From the NCBI GenBank assembly GCA_973895155.1, contig OZ316898.1:372001-436000 (forward strand): a stretch of 64,000 nucleotides of DNA. The letters are read 5' to 3'. This DNA comes from Marsupella aquatica (taxonomy: Eukaryota; Marchantiophyta). This document shows, one piece after another, positions 1 through 11,590 of the stretch. The position numbers were made by a program, and so were the translations under genes. Each line of letters starts with the position of its first letter. Positions within the stretch are counted from its first letter, which is position 1. Under the pieces are notes generated by a model. The model had not been told where the DNA came from. It saw nothing but the letters and a program-made list of their open reading frames with translations, and searched no databases.

Positions 1-122
1 TGTACCTAACCACATAGTTGTACCTAATCACGTAGTTGTACCTAACCACGTAGTTGTACCAACCCACGTTGTTGTACCAACCACGTCATACCTAACCTAG
101 ACGTAAGAGTAAATACCCAACA
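1..122 (-). repeat. Copia-1 3' LTR, cut by window edge
   Basis: This is the inner end of the 3' LTR of a minus-strand Copia element. It matches the end of the complete LTR at 5780-6164, including a run of about 18-bp units of the form TAGTTGTACCTAACCACG. Read on the minus strand, the LTR opens with TGTTGGGTATTTACTC. A purine-rich tract follows inward at about 123-140 (minus strand), which fits a polypurine tract. The rest of the LTR lies left of the window, so the target duplication cannot be checked. Confidence 0.9.
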
Positions 123-425
123 ATCTTCCCCTTGACTCTGGTCTAGGGGAGAGTAATACTGCCAATGTATATGATCCCTCAGCGGGAAGTTCTGGACAAA
201 AACCAAACCGGTTTCCCTCTCTAACTAGAGCAAACCAGAACTAAGCCGTAGCCTAATACATAGGAATGAGGAAGAGCATATATCAATAATTACAATGAAT
301 GTTAAGAAAACTCTACTTGTGATGCAATTGCAAAACTTGCAATACGTCACGGTGTCTAGAGAAACTCTCCAAAGGAATCACTTTGGTAAATGCGTCAGCC
401 GGGTTGAGTTTACCATCAATCTTGA

Positions 426-866
426 CTAGCTCAACAAATTATCAGACACAGCCTGCCTGATAAAATGGTACCTGACGTCAATGTGCTTCACTCTGCTGTC
501 CATCACCTGGTTCACAGCAAGGTGGAGCGCACTTTGACTATCACAATGGAGCTTCACATTCCCCTGTGGCAATCCCATTTCAGTGATAAGTCTATCCAAC
601 CAAATCGCTTCCTTTGTTGCTTCCGCAGCTGCAACATACTCCGCTTCTGTAGTAGACTGAGCAATACACTTCTGCAAAGTAGACCTCCAACTTATGCATC
701 CACCGCCAAGTGTGAACACGTATCCTGTTGTTGATCTCCTTCGGTCCAAATCTTGTCCATACTCAGAATCAACATAGTCAATCATTGATTTAGCATTCTT
801 TGCATTCGCATCAAATAAAAGACCATGATCCATGGTACCCTTCAAGTACCTGATAATCCACTTCAC
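426..866 (-). pseudogene. Copia-1 RNase H domain
   Basis: The C-terminal part of a Copia polyprotein. It contains the family's usual sequence: an STTGYVFTLGGG-type segment, ISWRS, an AEYVAAAEA active-site block, a DSQSALHLA block and a final HIDVRYHFIR block. In Copia elements this RNase H removes the RNA strand after minus-strand DNA synthesis. It is separated from the reverse transcriptase frame at 873-1520 by one stop near 870, so it belongs to a broken polyprotein. The family is certain; activity is unlikely. Confidence 0.93.
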
Positions 867-872
867 TGCTTC

Positions 873-2177
873 CTAGTGTACCTTCCCTGGATTCGATATG
901 TACCTGCTCACCTTGCCCATAGCCATGGCAAGATCAGGTCTAGTGCAAGTCATCAAATACATGAGACTCCCCACTGCCTTATCATACGGAACCTTTGACA
1001 TCAACCCCTTCTCTGTGTCATCCGTAGGACAGAACGCTGATGATAACTTGAAGTGTGGAGCCAACGGGGTACTTACTGGCTTGCTATTTCCCATGTTGAA
1101 CCTTGCAATTACCTTCCTCGCATAACTGCTCTGCGTCAACCATAGCTTGCCAGCCTCCAAGTCCCTAGTGATCTCCATACCCAAAATCCTCTTAGTTGGC
1201 CCTAAGTCCTTCATCTTAAACTCTGCACTAAGCAGTGCCTTGAGCTTAACAATCTCAGACCTATCCTTGGTTGCAATTAGCATATCATCCACATAAAGTA
1301 CTAAAACAATGAACCCAAAGACAACATTTTTTACCGGTTTCAAATACACACAAGGGTCAAATACACTTCTGTGAAAACCTTGTGACCGAATCCAATCGTC
1401 AAACCGCTTGTTCCACTGTCTTGGTGACTGCTTCAACCCATACAAGGATTTCAACAATCTACAAACCAATTCCTCCTGTCCTCTCTTCACAAAACCTAGC
1501 GGTTGTCTCATGAAGATCACCTATTCCAATGTGCCATAGAGGAAAGCTGTGACAACATCCATCTGATCTAGCAGCAGACCAAACATTACAACAAGTACAC
1601 ACAATAGTCGTATTGTAGAGTACTTAACAACTGGTGAGAAGACCTCATTGTAATCCACACCTTTCTCTTGTGTGAATCCCTTTGCTACCAACCTAGCCTT
1701 GTAGACCTTTGATCCACCTCCTATGGAATTATCCTTTAGCTTGTAAATCCACTTGCTGTCCACCACTTGCTGACCCTTAGGCAGCTTAACAAGCTCCCAA
1801 GTTTTGTTGTCCTTTAGTGACTGTATCTCCGTTTGCATTGCTGCAGTCCACTTCTGCTTCTCCTTTGAAGCACTTGCCTCATGAAATGAAGAAGGTTCCC
1901 CTTCTTCCAAAATTAACGCATCACCCTCATCATCAGCTGCAAAATCATCCTCTTGCAGTTGAGATGAATCAACCCATTGTCCATACCTTGGTGGAGCGCG
2001 TACAGTGCGACCAGATGTTCTTCTAGCCGATGACTCCGATTGATCTGCGTGTGCTGGTACAATTTGAAGCTCAACAGCATCCACTTGCTGCTCACCAGCA
2101 TCAACAAACTCCTCTGGTTCCTCTAGCACAGGAACCAGCTCCATAATTGGAGCAACTCCTTCTCTCCGATCATGCAC
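873..2177 (-). pseudogene. Copia-1 reverse transcriptase
   Basis: Copia reverse transcriptase (RVT_2 type) in two frames, 1521-2177 and 873-1520. The N-terminal part has the WTAAMQTEIQSL and VDSKWIYKLK segments, then KARLVAKGF and a VFSPVVKYSTIR segment. The second part holds the MRQPLGFV segment, SLYGLKQSPRQW and the catalytic YVDDM box. The frame change falls near 1520, within the segment describing the early palm. The acidic, serine-rich region before about 1900 is the usual linker between integrase and reverse transcriptase. Confidence 0.93.
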
Positions 2178-2222
2178 CTCATAACCAATCTCCCCCTCAA
2201 CAAGATCCGGGATAGGAGATTT

Positions 2223-3539
2223 TCATTTGTCAGTACGGGAGACCTGAGTATTCTCCGCCTTCTTCAATAATCTGGATTCATTGAAGAAAACATCCCTACT
2301 GACAACGAGCTTACAGGCAATAGGATCCCATAGCCTATAGGCTTTCACACCACTCTGGTACCCAAGAAAAACACATTTCTTGGAGGTAGGATCCAACTTG
2401 GTCCTATTTTGCTTCGGTGTGAGAGCATATGCATCACTTCCAAAAACTACCAAGCCATGATAGTCTGCTTGCCGCTTATAGCGCATCTCAAACGGCGTTT
2501 TGAAATTGATAGCACTAGAAGGAGAAAGATTTACCAAATAAGCTGCGGTATTGACAGCTTCTGCCCAAAATTCTTGTGGTAAACCTGATTGGCTCAACAT
2601 ACTCCGTGACCGCTCCAACAGTGTCCGATTGAGCCTCTCAGCGACACCATTCTGCTACGGAGTATAAACTGTGGTGAGATGATGAGTTATCCCCTGTTCT
2701 GAACAGTACTCTTCAAATTCCATTGAAGTGTACTCCCCGCCGTTGTCTGACCTCAGACTCTTCACCCTTGTATCCAAATACTTGATCGTGTTTCCAATCT
2801 GATTCTCCACCTGGGCCTTCCACTTCTTAAAAATGGACAAGATATCAGACTTATGCGTCATGAAATAAATCCACACAAATCTTGAGTAATCATCAATAAA
2901 TGATACATAGTACAACTTTCCAGAGTGTGAGGGAGTCGGGGATGGACCCCACACGTCACTATGTATGTACTCAAGAACCGCTTTGGAACGATGAGTTCTA
3001 ACACCAAAAGCACGACGATGCTACTTTCCAAGAATGCAATGCTCACAAAACTCTAATTTACAAGATTGCAAATCAGAAATGAGTCCATTCTTCCGTAAGA
3101 TAGCCAAACCCTTCTCACTCATGTGGCCTAGCCGTGAATGCCACAGTTGAGTCATCTCCTCGTGAGATTTGGTTACATTGGCCTCTCCACATACAGTATT
3201 GCCCTGTAACACATACAAATTCTTTTGTCTACTCCCCTTCAAAATCACCGTCTCTCCCGACCTGACTTGAAGTTCACCATCAATAACGCTCCATTGATGA
3301 CCATTTGAATCCAACACACCGAGTGAAATCAGATTCTTACGCATGCCAGGTACATACCTGACTCCGGACACTGTGCGCACAGCGCCATCAAACATTTGAA
3401 TCTTCACAGACCCAATTCCCTCAATTTGACAGGAGTGATCATTTCCCATCAGAATTGAACCGTTTGAAACAGAGTAAGAACTGAAAAACTCACGAATGTA
3501 ACAAATATGAAAAGAGCAAGCACAATCAAGAATCCACAC
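2223..3539 (-). pseudogene. Copia-1 protease and integrase region
   Basis: Several minus-strand frames together cover the pol N-terminal half. The frame 3021-3539 begins with a WILDCACSFH segment, the usual protease site in Copia elements (normally D-S-G or D-S-A), here with a Cys in place of Ser. It ends in the GAG-pre-integrase block LWHSRLGHMSEKGL and the HHCC zinc-finger end CEHCILGK. The frame 2655-2954 is the integrase core (SFIDDYSRFVWIYF; SDNGGEY). The frame 2223-2618 is the integrase C-terminal region (FWAEAVNTAAYLVNL; FGSDAYAL). Stops separate the blocks. Confidence 0.9.
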
Positions 3540-3584
3540 ATCATCTGCTCTCCTAGATAACGTGCACAGGGCATACCTCCGGCT

Positions 3585-4625
3585 TCATAAAACATACTCA
3601 TCATTGAGTAAATCAGTTTCTCCATCAGCCCTAGCCACATTTGCCGATGAAGTTTCCGCTGCCTTTCCCTTACAGTCTCGTTTGAAGTGTCCAACTTGGT
3701 TGCACTTCCAACATGTCACCTGCCTCCTCTGAGGGGATTTACCCTTGGACTTAGATCTGGATTTAGATCTAAACTGGGTTCTACGGTCCCTAGTTGGTCG
3801 CTGCATACTCCTCCCACGGTTAACATTGAGGGCAGCACCAGATGATGAAGGCTGTGACGTGATGTGCATCTTCTGCTGAAGATCATCACTAAGCAGAGAA
3901 CTTACCACGTCATTGTATGAAATGGTATCCCTATCACGATGCAACAACACTCGTGATAGGGACTGGTAAGATGGAGGCAATGAACTAAGAAGCTGCAGAG
4001 CCTTTGTCTCATCATTCAAAGTCTCCCCAAGGTTTTCCAAGTCAACGACCATGTCATTGAAAGCATCCACATGGTCTTGCAACTTCGTACCGGATTCCTT
4101 CATCCTGAAACTCATCAGTTTGTAGGAAGTGTAGAGCCGGTTCGACAACTCCTTGCGGTGATACTTGCTCTGCAATTCCGCAAACAAGGACATGCAATCC
4201 TTATGTGCACCCAACTGCTTGATGATGGGAGGCATGAGATAGAGTGTAACACCACACACTCCCTGCTCCTGCATGCGGTCCCATTGTTTCTCATCAATAT
4301 CGTCTTCACGAGGGCTCAGCAGTTGGCCCATCCCTGACGCATAGAGCACTCCCTTCACCTACTTCTCCCATAGCAAGTAGTCAGAGCGCCCATTATACTT
4401 TGTCACTTCATACTTGGGTCCCCCAAGCTTGAAAGTCCTTATCTTCTTCTTTGGCACTACCGTGAGCTCCGGTAGTAGTACTGCTTCCTCCACCACACGC
4501 CGCACCGGTGATGGTATCGGTGTCACGTGCTCTTCCTCCTGCTCCTCTCTCTGCCCCTGAAACCTCCGCGGTGATCCTCGTGCTTCAAGTTCCACGTCTT
4601 TGAAAAACTCCTCCGAATCACTCAT
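3585..4625 (-). pseudogene. Copia-1 gag with one premature stop
   Basis: The start ATG is at 4623-4625. The frame runs to a TAG at about 4359-4361 and then continues in the same frame to 3585. Copia-2 has CAG (Gln) at this codon, so the stop is a C-to-T change in a CHG site. The protein has an acidic N-terminus, a UBN2-type gag core (tryptophan-rich LYTSYKLMSFRM region), basic Arg/Ser-rich stretches and one CCHC zinc knuckle (CWKCNQVGHFKRDC). Gag forms the cytoplasmic particle that packages element RNA. Confidence 0.93.
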
Positions 4626-5765
4626 ATGAGAAAATCACAAAAAATGTTGTTTTTCACAACTTCTCAAAAAACTCGAAACTCAACACCGCCGCGTAGCCCA
4701 CAAAGCTAGGAGTCCAATACTGAAAACCAAAATCAAAATCAAAATTTGACAGAAAAGTTATTCAAATTTCGGTCGAGGTGGGTAAAACCTTGGGAAACTC
4801 CCCCGTTTTGACCACCTCAGGGAATAACCGAAATACCAAGTACAACCCGTTGTTGGAATTGCAATGTGATTGGTGCGCCGCATTGCCAACTTCAATGGCT
4901 ACGACCTTGCCGAAAAATAACCAAAAAAGTTACCGTTCGGCGGATGAAATCTTTGTCGAACGGTCAAAAAATAGCTCTCTGGTTTTTTGGAATATTCTAT
5001 GACCCTTGTACAGGCCCTGTGGGAATTTTGGAAGAACATTCGAGGGGCTGACACGTGTCCTCGAACCCCCAAAACCCCCTACCACCCTTCATCGTCGAAA
5101 TCTGGTCGCGCGCGCAGAAAATACACACGGCAGAATGTACCCCTTGACACCAAACGCAAGATATCTCACTCGGGTTTTTGACGAAATCAAGATCTGATTT
5201 CATATTTGGAAACTAGACTCCAAGGCGATGAAGATCGATATAAGAAGCACCCAAAATGAGGAAAGAACGAGGGAGAAAAAAATTGGTAAAGATGACAGAT
5301 TTCTCTCAATTGCCATAGCCAATTTCGAATCAGTTTTTCAAAGAGAAAAAAATGGTACCTTGTCAACAACGAATGTTGATCAATTGCACTTGGTGCCGTC
5401 ACCAAGTCCAACAAGGTAATTGATTTTGCTTAGCCTTCCTCTTTGCATCAAAGAGCCAATCCCGGACTCAAAACAATCATCTTGCCTCAATCTCTCCGTT
5501 GAGTCAAAACACTTGACGCTTCTCCCTCCGAGTCGATTGCCAACTTTCTTCACAAAATCCAGAACGACAAAAACTTAGATCTCTCTGCACCACGAACTCC
5601 GTTCAATGATTTCTTCACACCGTTAGAAAGCTCTTGCCCTGATCTATCCGTTGAGCCCATAAACTCCAAGTTCCATGCGACGGAACTCTGGGAAATCCAC
5701 CGACACTCAACGCTGGAAAAACCGTCATGAAATCCCGTCACGAACACACGTCACCTCCCAAGCAT
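4626..5765 (-). other. Copia-1 leader between PBS and gag
   Basis: About 1.1 kb between the primer binding site and the gag start codon. The many short frames here look like chance. The part nearest gag (about 4626-4870) is similar to the same position in Copia-2 (about 55093-55340), including a GGTAAAACCTTGGGAAACTC segment. It is therefore element sequence and not a host gene. Confidence 0.75.
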
Positions 5766-5777
5766 GCTCTGATACCA
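5766..5777 (-). other. Primer binding site of Copia-1 (tRNA-iMet type)
   Basis: On the minus strand the sequence just inside the LTR reads TGGTATCAGAGC, two bases from the LTR edge. This is the common plant Copia primer site, complementary to the 3' end of initiator methionine tRNA. It fixes the element's orientation as minus. Confidence 0.93.
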
Positions 5778-5779
5778 AT

Positions 5780-6164
5780 TGTTGAGCATAGACGACGATC
5801 GCAACGGCAAGCCCATGAACCATCCAACGCACAATAGTCGACACAAGAGATACGTGGTTCACCTCCTTGAGGCTACGTCCACGGGAACACACAAGAGAGC
5901 TTTACTGAACTCTAAGTCCGTCGGCTATACCGAGTCTCCACAGTGTAAGCTCTCCTTATCTCTCAAGTGGCTCCATAACAATGAGCCTTGGTTCTACCTC
6001 TCCAAGCACACATGCCTCTTATGATATAGTGTGCAACTTAGTTGTACCTAACCACATAGTTGTACCTAATCACGTAGTTGTACCTAACCACATAGTTGTA
6101 CCTAACCACGTAGTTGTACCAACCACGTCATACCTAACCTAGACGTAAGAGTAAATACCCAACA
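5780..6164 (-). repeat. Copia-1 5' LTR, complete
   Basis: A 385-bp LTR. On the minus strand it starts TGTTGGGTATTTACTC and ends TATGCTCAACA, with the expected TG...CA ends. It contains about five tandem 18-bp units between 6036 and 6125, also seen in the left LTR. Copia-2 has a related LTR at 56721-57078. Confidence 0.93.
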
Positions 6165-6281
6165 ACCCTCGCAACAGCATGGCTCTGATATGGGCAGCAG
6201 ATGCCACATTGGCCCCACTCATAGGGTCAACAACAACCACATCCCCAAGGGCACAAACACCAAGACAAGAGAAGATGTCAC
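6165..6281 (-). other. Short coding-like island between two retroelements
   Basis: A fragment of 117 bp lies between the Copia-1 LTR and the start of family R. One minus-strand frame is open throughout and reads like ordinary protein, with a LGDVVVVDPMSGANVASAAH segment. It has no similarity I recognise to the neighbouring elements. It may be a piece of a host exon split by two insertions, or of another transposon. No function is assigned. Confidence 0.3.
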
Positions 6282-7690
6282 ACCATTCTAGGTAGTATTA
6301 TAATATATTGTACTATCTAGATTTGTATATTTGATATGTGTGTTATAAGAGCCAATAAGGTTTTGTTAGGCTTGTGTGGGAGAGTTGTTCTCCCTTGTGA
6401 GGCATTGAAAGGTTATCTTTTGATGTTGAGCCTTCGAGAGGAGAGCTCGTGTAGTGGCTATGGTGGTTGAGAGCTCCTTCTATGTAGCGTGGATTCCTTG
6501 AGTGCAGGGTGCGTTGGCTTGACATATGTGTGTGATCGGATCGGACGGGATTGAGTGCGTGCTATTGGCGTCGATCGCTGTTTGGATTCTATTGAAGATT
6601 ATATCAAAAGATCAGATTCAAAATCTGTGGTACGGACTATGCGGACAGAAGTTTGATTGATGGAGTTGTCGTCAATTCGTGGTAGCTCGGATCGTGTGTT
6701 GTTATCGAATAGATCGTTGGTATCTCGATCTGTAGTGGCGGTGAGGAAGCTTTGAGTTGCTGTCCGATTGGGCTGCTTCCCGATCGATGTACAGATCTAT
6801 GATTGGTGACAGATTTTGAGTTTGGACATTATCATTATTTACGGAGGTATAGTCTTGGACAGTTAAATTCATCCAATCATGTCTCGCTCTTGGTAGATAA
6901 CTTGTCTTAGTGTGGTCAAACCTCTCGTTTAATTGATCCCAAAGGTTGTGTGGGTTATATTCATTTAGGTATTGCATTTTTAGTGGTTCTGCCAAGTGAT
7001 GTCTAAGAAATACTAAGGATTGTGCTTTTTTGTTGGAGTGAAGGGCCATTGTTAGTGGTTATTGTGTCTTGTAATCCTTTAGATGCCAATGTGCCTCTGC
7101 ACTAAAGACCACGAGAGATAGTTCTCCCCATCTATGGTGAGTGCCAGGAAATTCAGTTTCTCTATCATATTCATTGGCTTTGTTAGTGGTTGCACTTATC
7201 AAGAATGGACTTTCCTTGAGGTTTTCTTGCTCTCTCTCTCCGAGATGGATTAGACTTATGGTTCCTCTCTGCAATCAATCTAGTTTCTTCTACAATTCCT
7301 TCCTTTTGTAACCAGGATCGGCTTGGTGCTCTCTGTTTCATTGATGTTTTTCCTTCAATGATCTATGCTTCAAACCTCCTCAATCTAGATTTCGCTCTGA
7401 CTTTGACGTTGTCTTACTCAATGTCGCCCTGGTCTGAATCTACTGAGGCTCTTCAATTTCGCCTTGGCTATGTTGCTTTTAGTCTCAAGACGCTTTTAGT
7501 TTCAAGACTCTCCTTTTAATCTAATAGACCTGGGATCAATTTACACTTAAATTCCAGATACTGTCTCCTTTGGTTCCTCTCCTCTCCAAGCAATTCTTGT
7601 CGGTTATTGTTTTTTGCTTCAGATCGCTTCATTTCCTTTTCTAAATTTGCATCATCGGTGGGTCAAATTGCTGATAATGTGTTAAACTAT
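6282..7690 (-). mobile_element. Family-R retroelement fragment, copy 1
   Basis: The first 400 bp or so (from TGTCACACCATTCT) match 29613-30150, sharing stretches such as CTTGTGAGGCATTGAAAGG and GTGCGTTGGCTTGACATA. The minus-strand frame 6702-7049 is gag-like, with VFLRHHLAEPLKMQYL and NLWDQLNERFDH segments typical of the UBN2 gag core of Copia elements. There is no pol. It may be a short non-autonomous LTR element or a decayed Copia. Its right edge is not sharp; similarity or texture fades near 7690. Confidence 0.7.
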
Positions 7691-9527
7691 ACTCCATAGC
7701 CAATGTTGACTACAAAGCACATAATGATCAATCAATCAATAGACAGTTTCTAACTGTCTCTTTCCATCTATGTGTATGGATACAATCTGGTCTTAACTAG
7801 GGTTAGTTTAACCATAGGTAAACTCTTAACCTAACCATAATGTCTATATTATAACGATTGTCAGAATATAAATTGTGCCATCAATCTCCAGTAATAATAC
7901 CATCCATAACCTCAGCCAGCCCTACTTGTTAACTACAGTCAGTGGAGGAAGTTTTCAATGTTACAAAAATGTAATGGAGTCTATTACCAAAGTTACATTC
8001 ACCTTTATTTCCAAAGTCTTTTGCTGGAATTCTGATTTGTTTTTCCCTGTTAGCTTGCAAGTAGTCAGTCCCTCATACTACCTTTTAGTAGCATCCTCAG
8101 ACTATACATTTTACTTCAGATCGGAAAGGACAATCCCTTTATAATGGAGATTCTAGCAATAATTATTGGTGCACCAATGTGACACCTCCAAGAAAAACCT
8201 ATTTTGGGTCTTCAAGATACACATGTAGCATATCTATCTCCTTAACCCAACCACCAGTGTCCACTAGGTTAGGGAAGGACAAAACATAGCACTGTTTAGA
8301 GCCAAATTTTGGTTTATTTTAGTAACCTAGATCCACCAGGTTTTTTGCTTGCTTTGGGGTGCTTGCTTTGGGGACAGTGGCACTTTAAAGACCCAGTCTA
8401 CCTAGGGCCCATTTTATGTTTATTTTAGTAACCTGGGGTTTGCTTGCTTTGGGGACAGTGGCGCTTTAAAGACCCAGTCTACCTAGGGCCCGCCACCCCA
8501 AGACTACGCCCTCACATCACTATCTTTCCTTGGTTCTGTCCAAAGAAAATGCGTGCCTATGTTTTTCCGGAAAGGCACCAAGCCCACAATGAAAAATGCA
8601 TACATTCTTGCACCCGGGAAGAGGGTTTATCATGTAAGAGGCACCCCTACTACGCATCCTTAAACATCAAACAGCCCCTCTAGTGCTTTTTGCCTAGCAC
8701 CCAAGTAACATTTTTCCCTTCATTTTTGAAACCGGATGACATAGAACGATGACAAAATGACCGGGGAAGGTGAACAATGATGAGATATACATCATATGTA
8801 CAATATGTTAATTACTGCACACGGAGAATCGTAAAAGTAGTGAACTGATTTGATGGTCAGCAGTTTCTTAACACTAGCAAGTCATGTGCAAAGACCGCAA
8901 GGGCCATATACAAGCGGCTTGCCCCTCTGAAGAAAGGCAGCTGAGAAAACTACACTGGTACACGAGCGCATATAACAGCATGCACTTTCAATAGACACCG
9001 GTTGAGCTTCTTAAGATGTTGCTCAAGGCTTCATTGTCCTGCATTTATTTTGCAAAGCTAACTGGACGATTCTCGCCATGTTTGTGGGCTTGTAAATAAA
9101 ATGACGATAAGGGATAGCTGCCTAACTCAAGCACTACGGTGGAATATCATACAACCATCTCCAGTATCAATTTTTGTATATAAAGTCCATCCAACATCGA
9201 GTATCCGAGTAATCCTAAAGTCCTAAATCTACCTTACTAAAGTATGAAGGGTAGGAGTGAGGTCCTCCTTCCATTGCATGAAGGAGTTCTGAATACACAA
9301 CGCTTAAGCCTACTTTGTGGATAGACCTACTATACAACAACAAACCTCTAAATACGCCCGGATTTTGTACAAAGAGCTAATTCGAGGTCTCAAAGAATCA
9401 CACAGATAATTGTCTTCCAAAAACTCATTTTCTTCCAGAAAGAAAAGGCGAGAACAAAAGCTGTCCTTCAACGTGAACGCCTTACCAGCCTTCGAATTAT
9501 GCCAACTGACAACAGTCATGTAAACCT
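7691..9527. other. Intergenic DNA downstream of VPS2, no gene seen
   Basis: I find no supported coding region. The stretch holds one local duplication (8312-8491, listed separately). The last few hundred bases before 9528 are likely VPS2 3' UTR and terminator on the minus strand, but no poly(A) signal can be named with confidence. Confidence 0.5.
8312..8491. repeat. Tandem duplication, about 75-100 bp unit
   Basis: Two imperfect direct copies at 8312-8410 and 8419-8491. Each runs from GTTTATTTTAGTAACCT through TTGCTTGCTTTGGGGACAGT to CTACCTAGGGCCC. The core GGACAGTGGCACTTTAA occurs again near 13310, next to another CTAGTGGATCCAGG segment, so the unit belongs to a dispersed repeat present on both sides of VPS2. 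Confidence 0.8.
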
Positions 9528-11590
9528 TTACATTTTTCGCAGATTGTCGAGTCGTGCTTGAAGGTCACTATCTATGCCAGTATCATCTCCTGCAGCCGCT
9601 GTAGGTTGTGCCACCTTTGTGGGCCCTGCCTGGGCTGGAGCTGCTGCTGCGTTTGCTGGAGCATGCACTAGCTGTTGTCACCAAACCATGAAATTGCATA
9701 TCAGATTAAGCAACAGGGTCACATCAGGATAAAACACAATTGAATATCTTAAAAACTCCCAACCAGACAATCAACTTTGGAGAAACTTCCGTACAAAACC
9801 ATTGGCAGCTTAGGTGTTGCACGTGTACTAGGTGATTACATCTGCAACGTCTAACAGTGCAAAAGTAGCCCTATTGGAGAACGAAAGTAGTCCTGGTAAA
9901 TATCGAACTTGTGTCTGACCTGAGAATCTAAATCGACACCAATTTCATCCAATACTTGATTAACGAGATCTTCCGTTTCCTCCTCCTCCTCGTCCCCTTC
10001 AAGTGCATCATCAATAGCATCCCCCATGACCTCAGTTGTCATCTCCATTCTCTCATTCTGCCTTTCGAACTCTTGCATAATTTTTTGTAAAGCAGGAAGA
10101 TTGAGCTGCTTGTTCATTTGACCCATAGCCTTAGTGACTCCTTTCATCGCCTCAGCCATCGCTTGAGTAGATTTCAGTGTCTGTTCATCCAGTCAGATCC
10201 CCCATATGAATAGAACGGTAAAGATAGGTCAGGAACCTGGTCCCAAGATTATTCATGACTATGAAACTAGATAAAACTGTCAGATTCCTTCATATGACAA
10301 GGGAGCTGAGGCTTTGAGACCTAGGACCTACACTTCCTCCCATCCTGTGAGATGGATTTCCTTTAAGATTAAGAAAGCAACAACTTAACGAGACTGTGCC
10401 GCATGGAAGACACAGCGCTCTAAATCACAATCCAAATCTCCACGTCAGATCTACATGCATCAACTACATGCTTGACATTGACAGCAACTGTGTGAAAATT
10501 ATGCGTCTTCCAACAGCGAACGCCTCATGAATGACATTCATGGAAAAAAAAAGTTTACAGGATGATCTAACAAACCTGTATCCTGAGAGAAATCCCTTGA
10601 AGCTGGGACTTGAGGCCATAAAACTTTGTAATTTGATGTCTAGTTCTGATAAGGTCCTTCGCCATAACCCTGACAGCACCCTGTTAACAAAAACAGTTAC
10701 TCTATAGCCTAAAAAGAAAAGCAAGAGACAAAATTTAAGCGTTCCGTGATTGAGTTCATTCCCTAAAACAGATGTATTTCAGTGGCTGTACACTAGGCAT
10801 ACAATACAATATATATGATTAGGACGTGTAGCAAAGGGGACGTTTTCAAACTGCCGTTGCCCGTCAGAGGAAACTGATAGAATTCAGGGATAACGAAAGA
10901 AAATTTGGGAGGGTAGTATTAGTGCCTACGCAGCTCCATGATGTTTTAAAAAATAAAAAATAAAATCGAATCTAAGTTTACGCAAGTAGGTGAACTCAAA
11001 ACCGTCATGAGAGCTTGGACCCTGGAGCAATAGGATGGTCAGCGAGCCATCAGGAGATCCCATAGACTGGTAATAAATAGACCAAACAATACCAAAATTG
11101 CATGAAAGATTCCAGAGCGCAATCCCGTCCAGGACAGGCACAGGACTTACCATCTGGCCTTGCTTGGCGGTCTTTTTTATCTCAACAATAAGTTTCTTCT
11201 CTTGGCTTTGCAAACTTTGCCTCTCCCGTTCTATTTCCCGAATAGATTTATCCAGCATGCGCTTATTCTCCCGCAAAAGTTCTATGATCAGATAACACAG
11301 AACAACAGTCTCACAAAAGGTCTAACAAATTTTCCACGAGAACATTCCTGGCAGTATAAAATTCGAAACCTATGCCTCAGAATAGGTCCGCTACCTTGTG
11401 AATACCTAAACAGCAAAAGTGCGCAGTCAGGGGAGAGGAAAGTGTACCGCCTAGTTTAGGAAGGACACGAAAAAACCACGGAAACTAAAACTACCACCCT
11501 TCACTAACGAACTTCACAAAGAACTTGATCGGGCGCGATCAAAATGTTCGCACCTGCGGGAGTCTTCTTCTTCCCAAACAGGAAGCTCAT
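9528..11590 (-). CDS. VPS2: VPS2/CHMP2 ESCRT-III subunit, five exons
   Basis: An ESCRT-III subunit that polymerises with VPS24 and SNF7 on endosomes to bud and cut intralumenal vesicles. Coding exons on the minus strand are 11554-11590, 11151-11281, 10576-10680, 9920-10180 and 9528-9671. Every junction has GT-AG ends, and the joined frame has 225 codons plus stop, the usual plant VPS2.1 length. Visible features are the MSFLFGKKKTP start, the basic helix 1 (ENKRMLDKSIREIERER), the GQM/GAVRVMAKDLIRTRHQI helix, the MAEAMKGVTKAMGQMN region, an acidic EGDEEEEETEDL stretch, and a C-terminal MIM1-like helix (DLQARLDNLRKM) that would bind the VPS4 MIT domain. No breaks are seen, so it is probably functional. 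The short alternative frames in this span are intron read-through. Confidence 0.97.

Larger units (their letters stand above)
1..6164 (-). mobile_element. Copia-1 LTR retrotransposon, near complete
   Basis: A Ty1/Copia element on the minus strand. In element order it has a 5' LTR (5780-6164), a tRNA-iMet-type primer binding site (5766-5777), a leader, gag with a CCHC knuckle, protease, GAG-pre-integrase, integrase, reverse transcriptase, RNase H (ending near 426), a polypurine tract and a 3' LTR. Integrase before reverse transcriptase is the Copia order. The coding region is broken by stops and frame changes, so this copy is not autonomous. One gag stop is clearly a CAG-to-TAG change, because the related Copia-2 still has CAG at the same codon. 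Confidence 0.93.
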
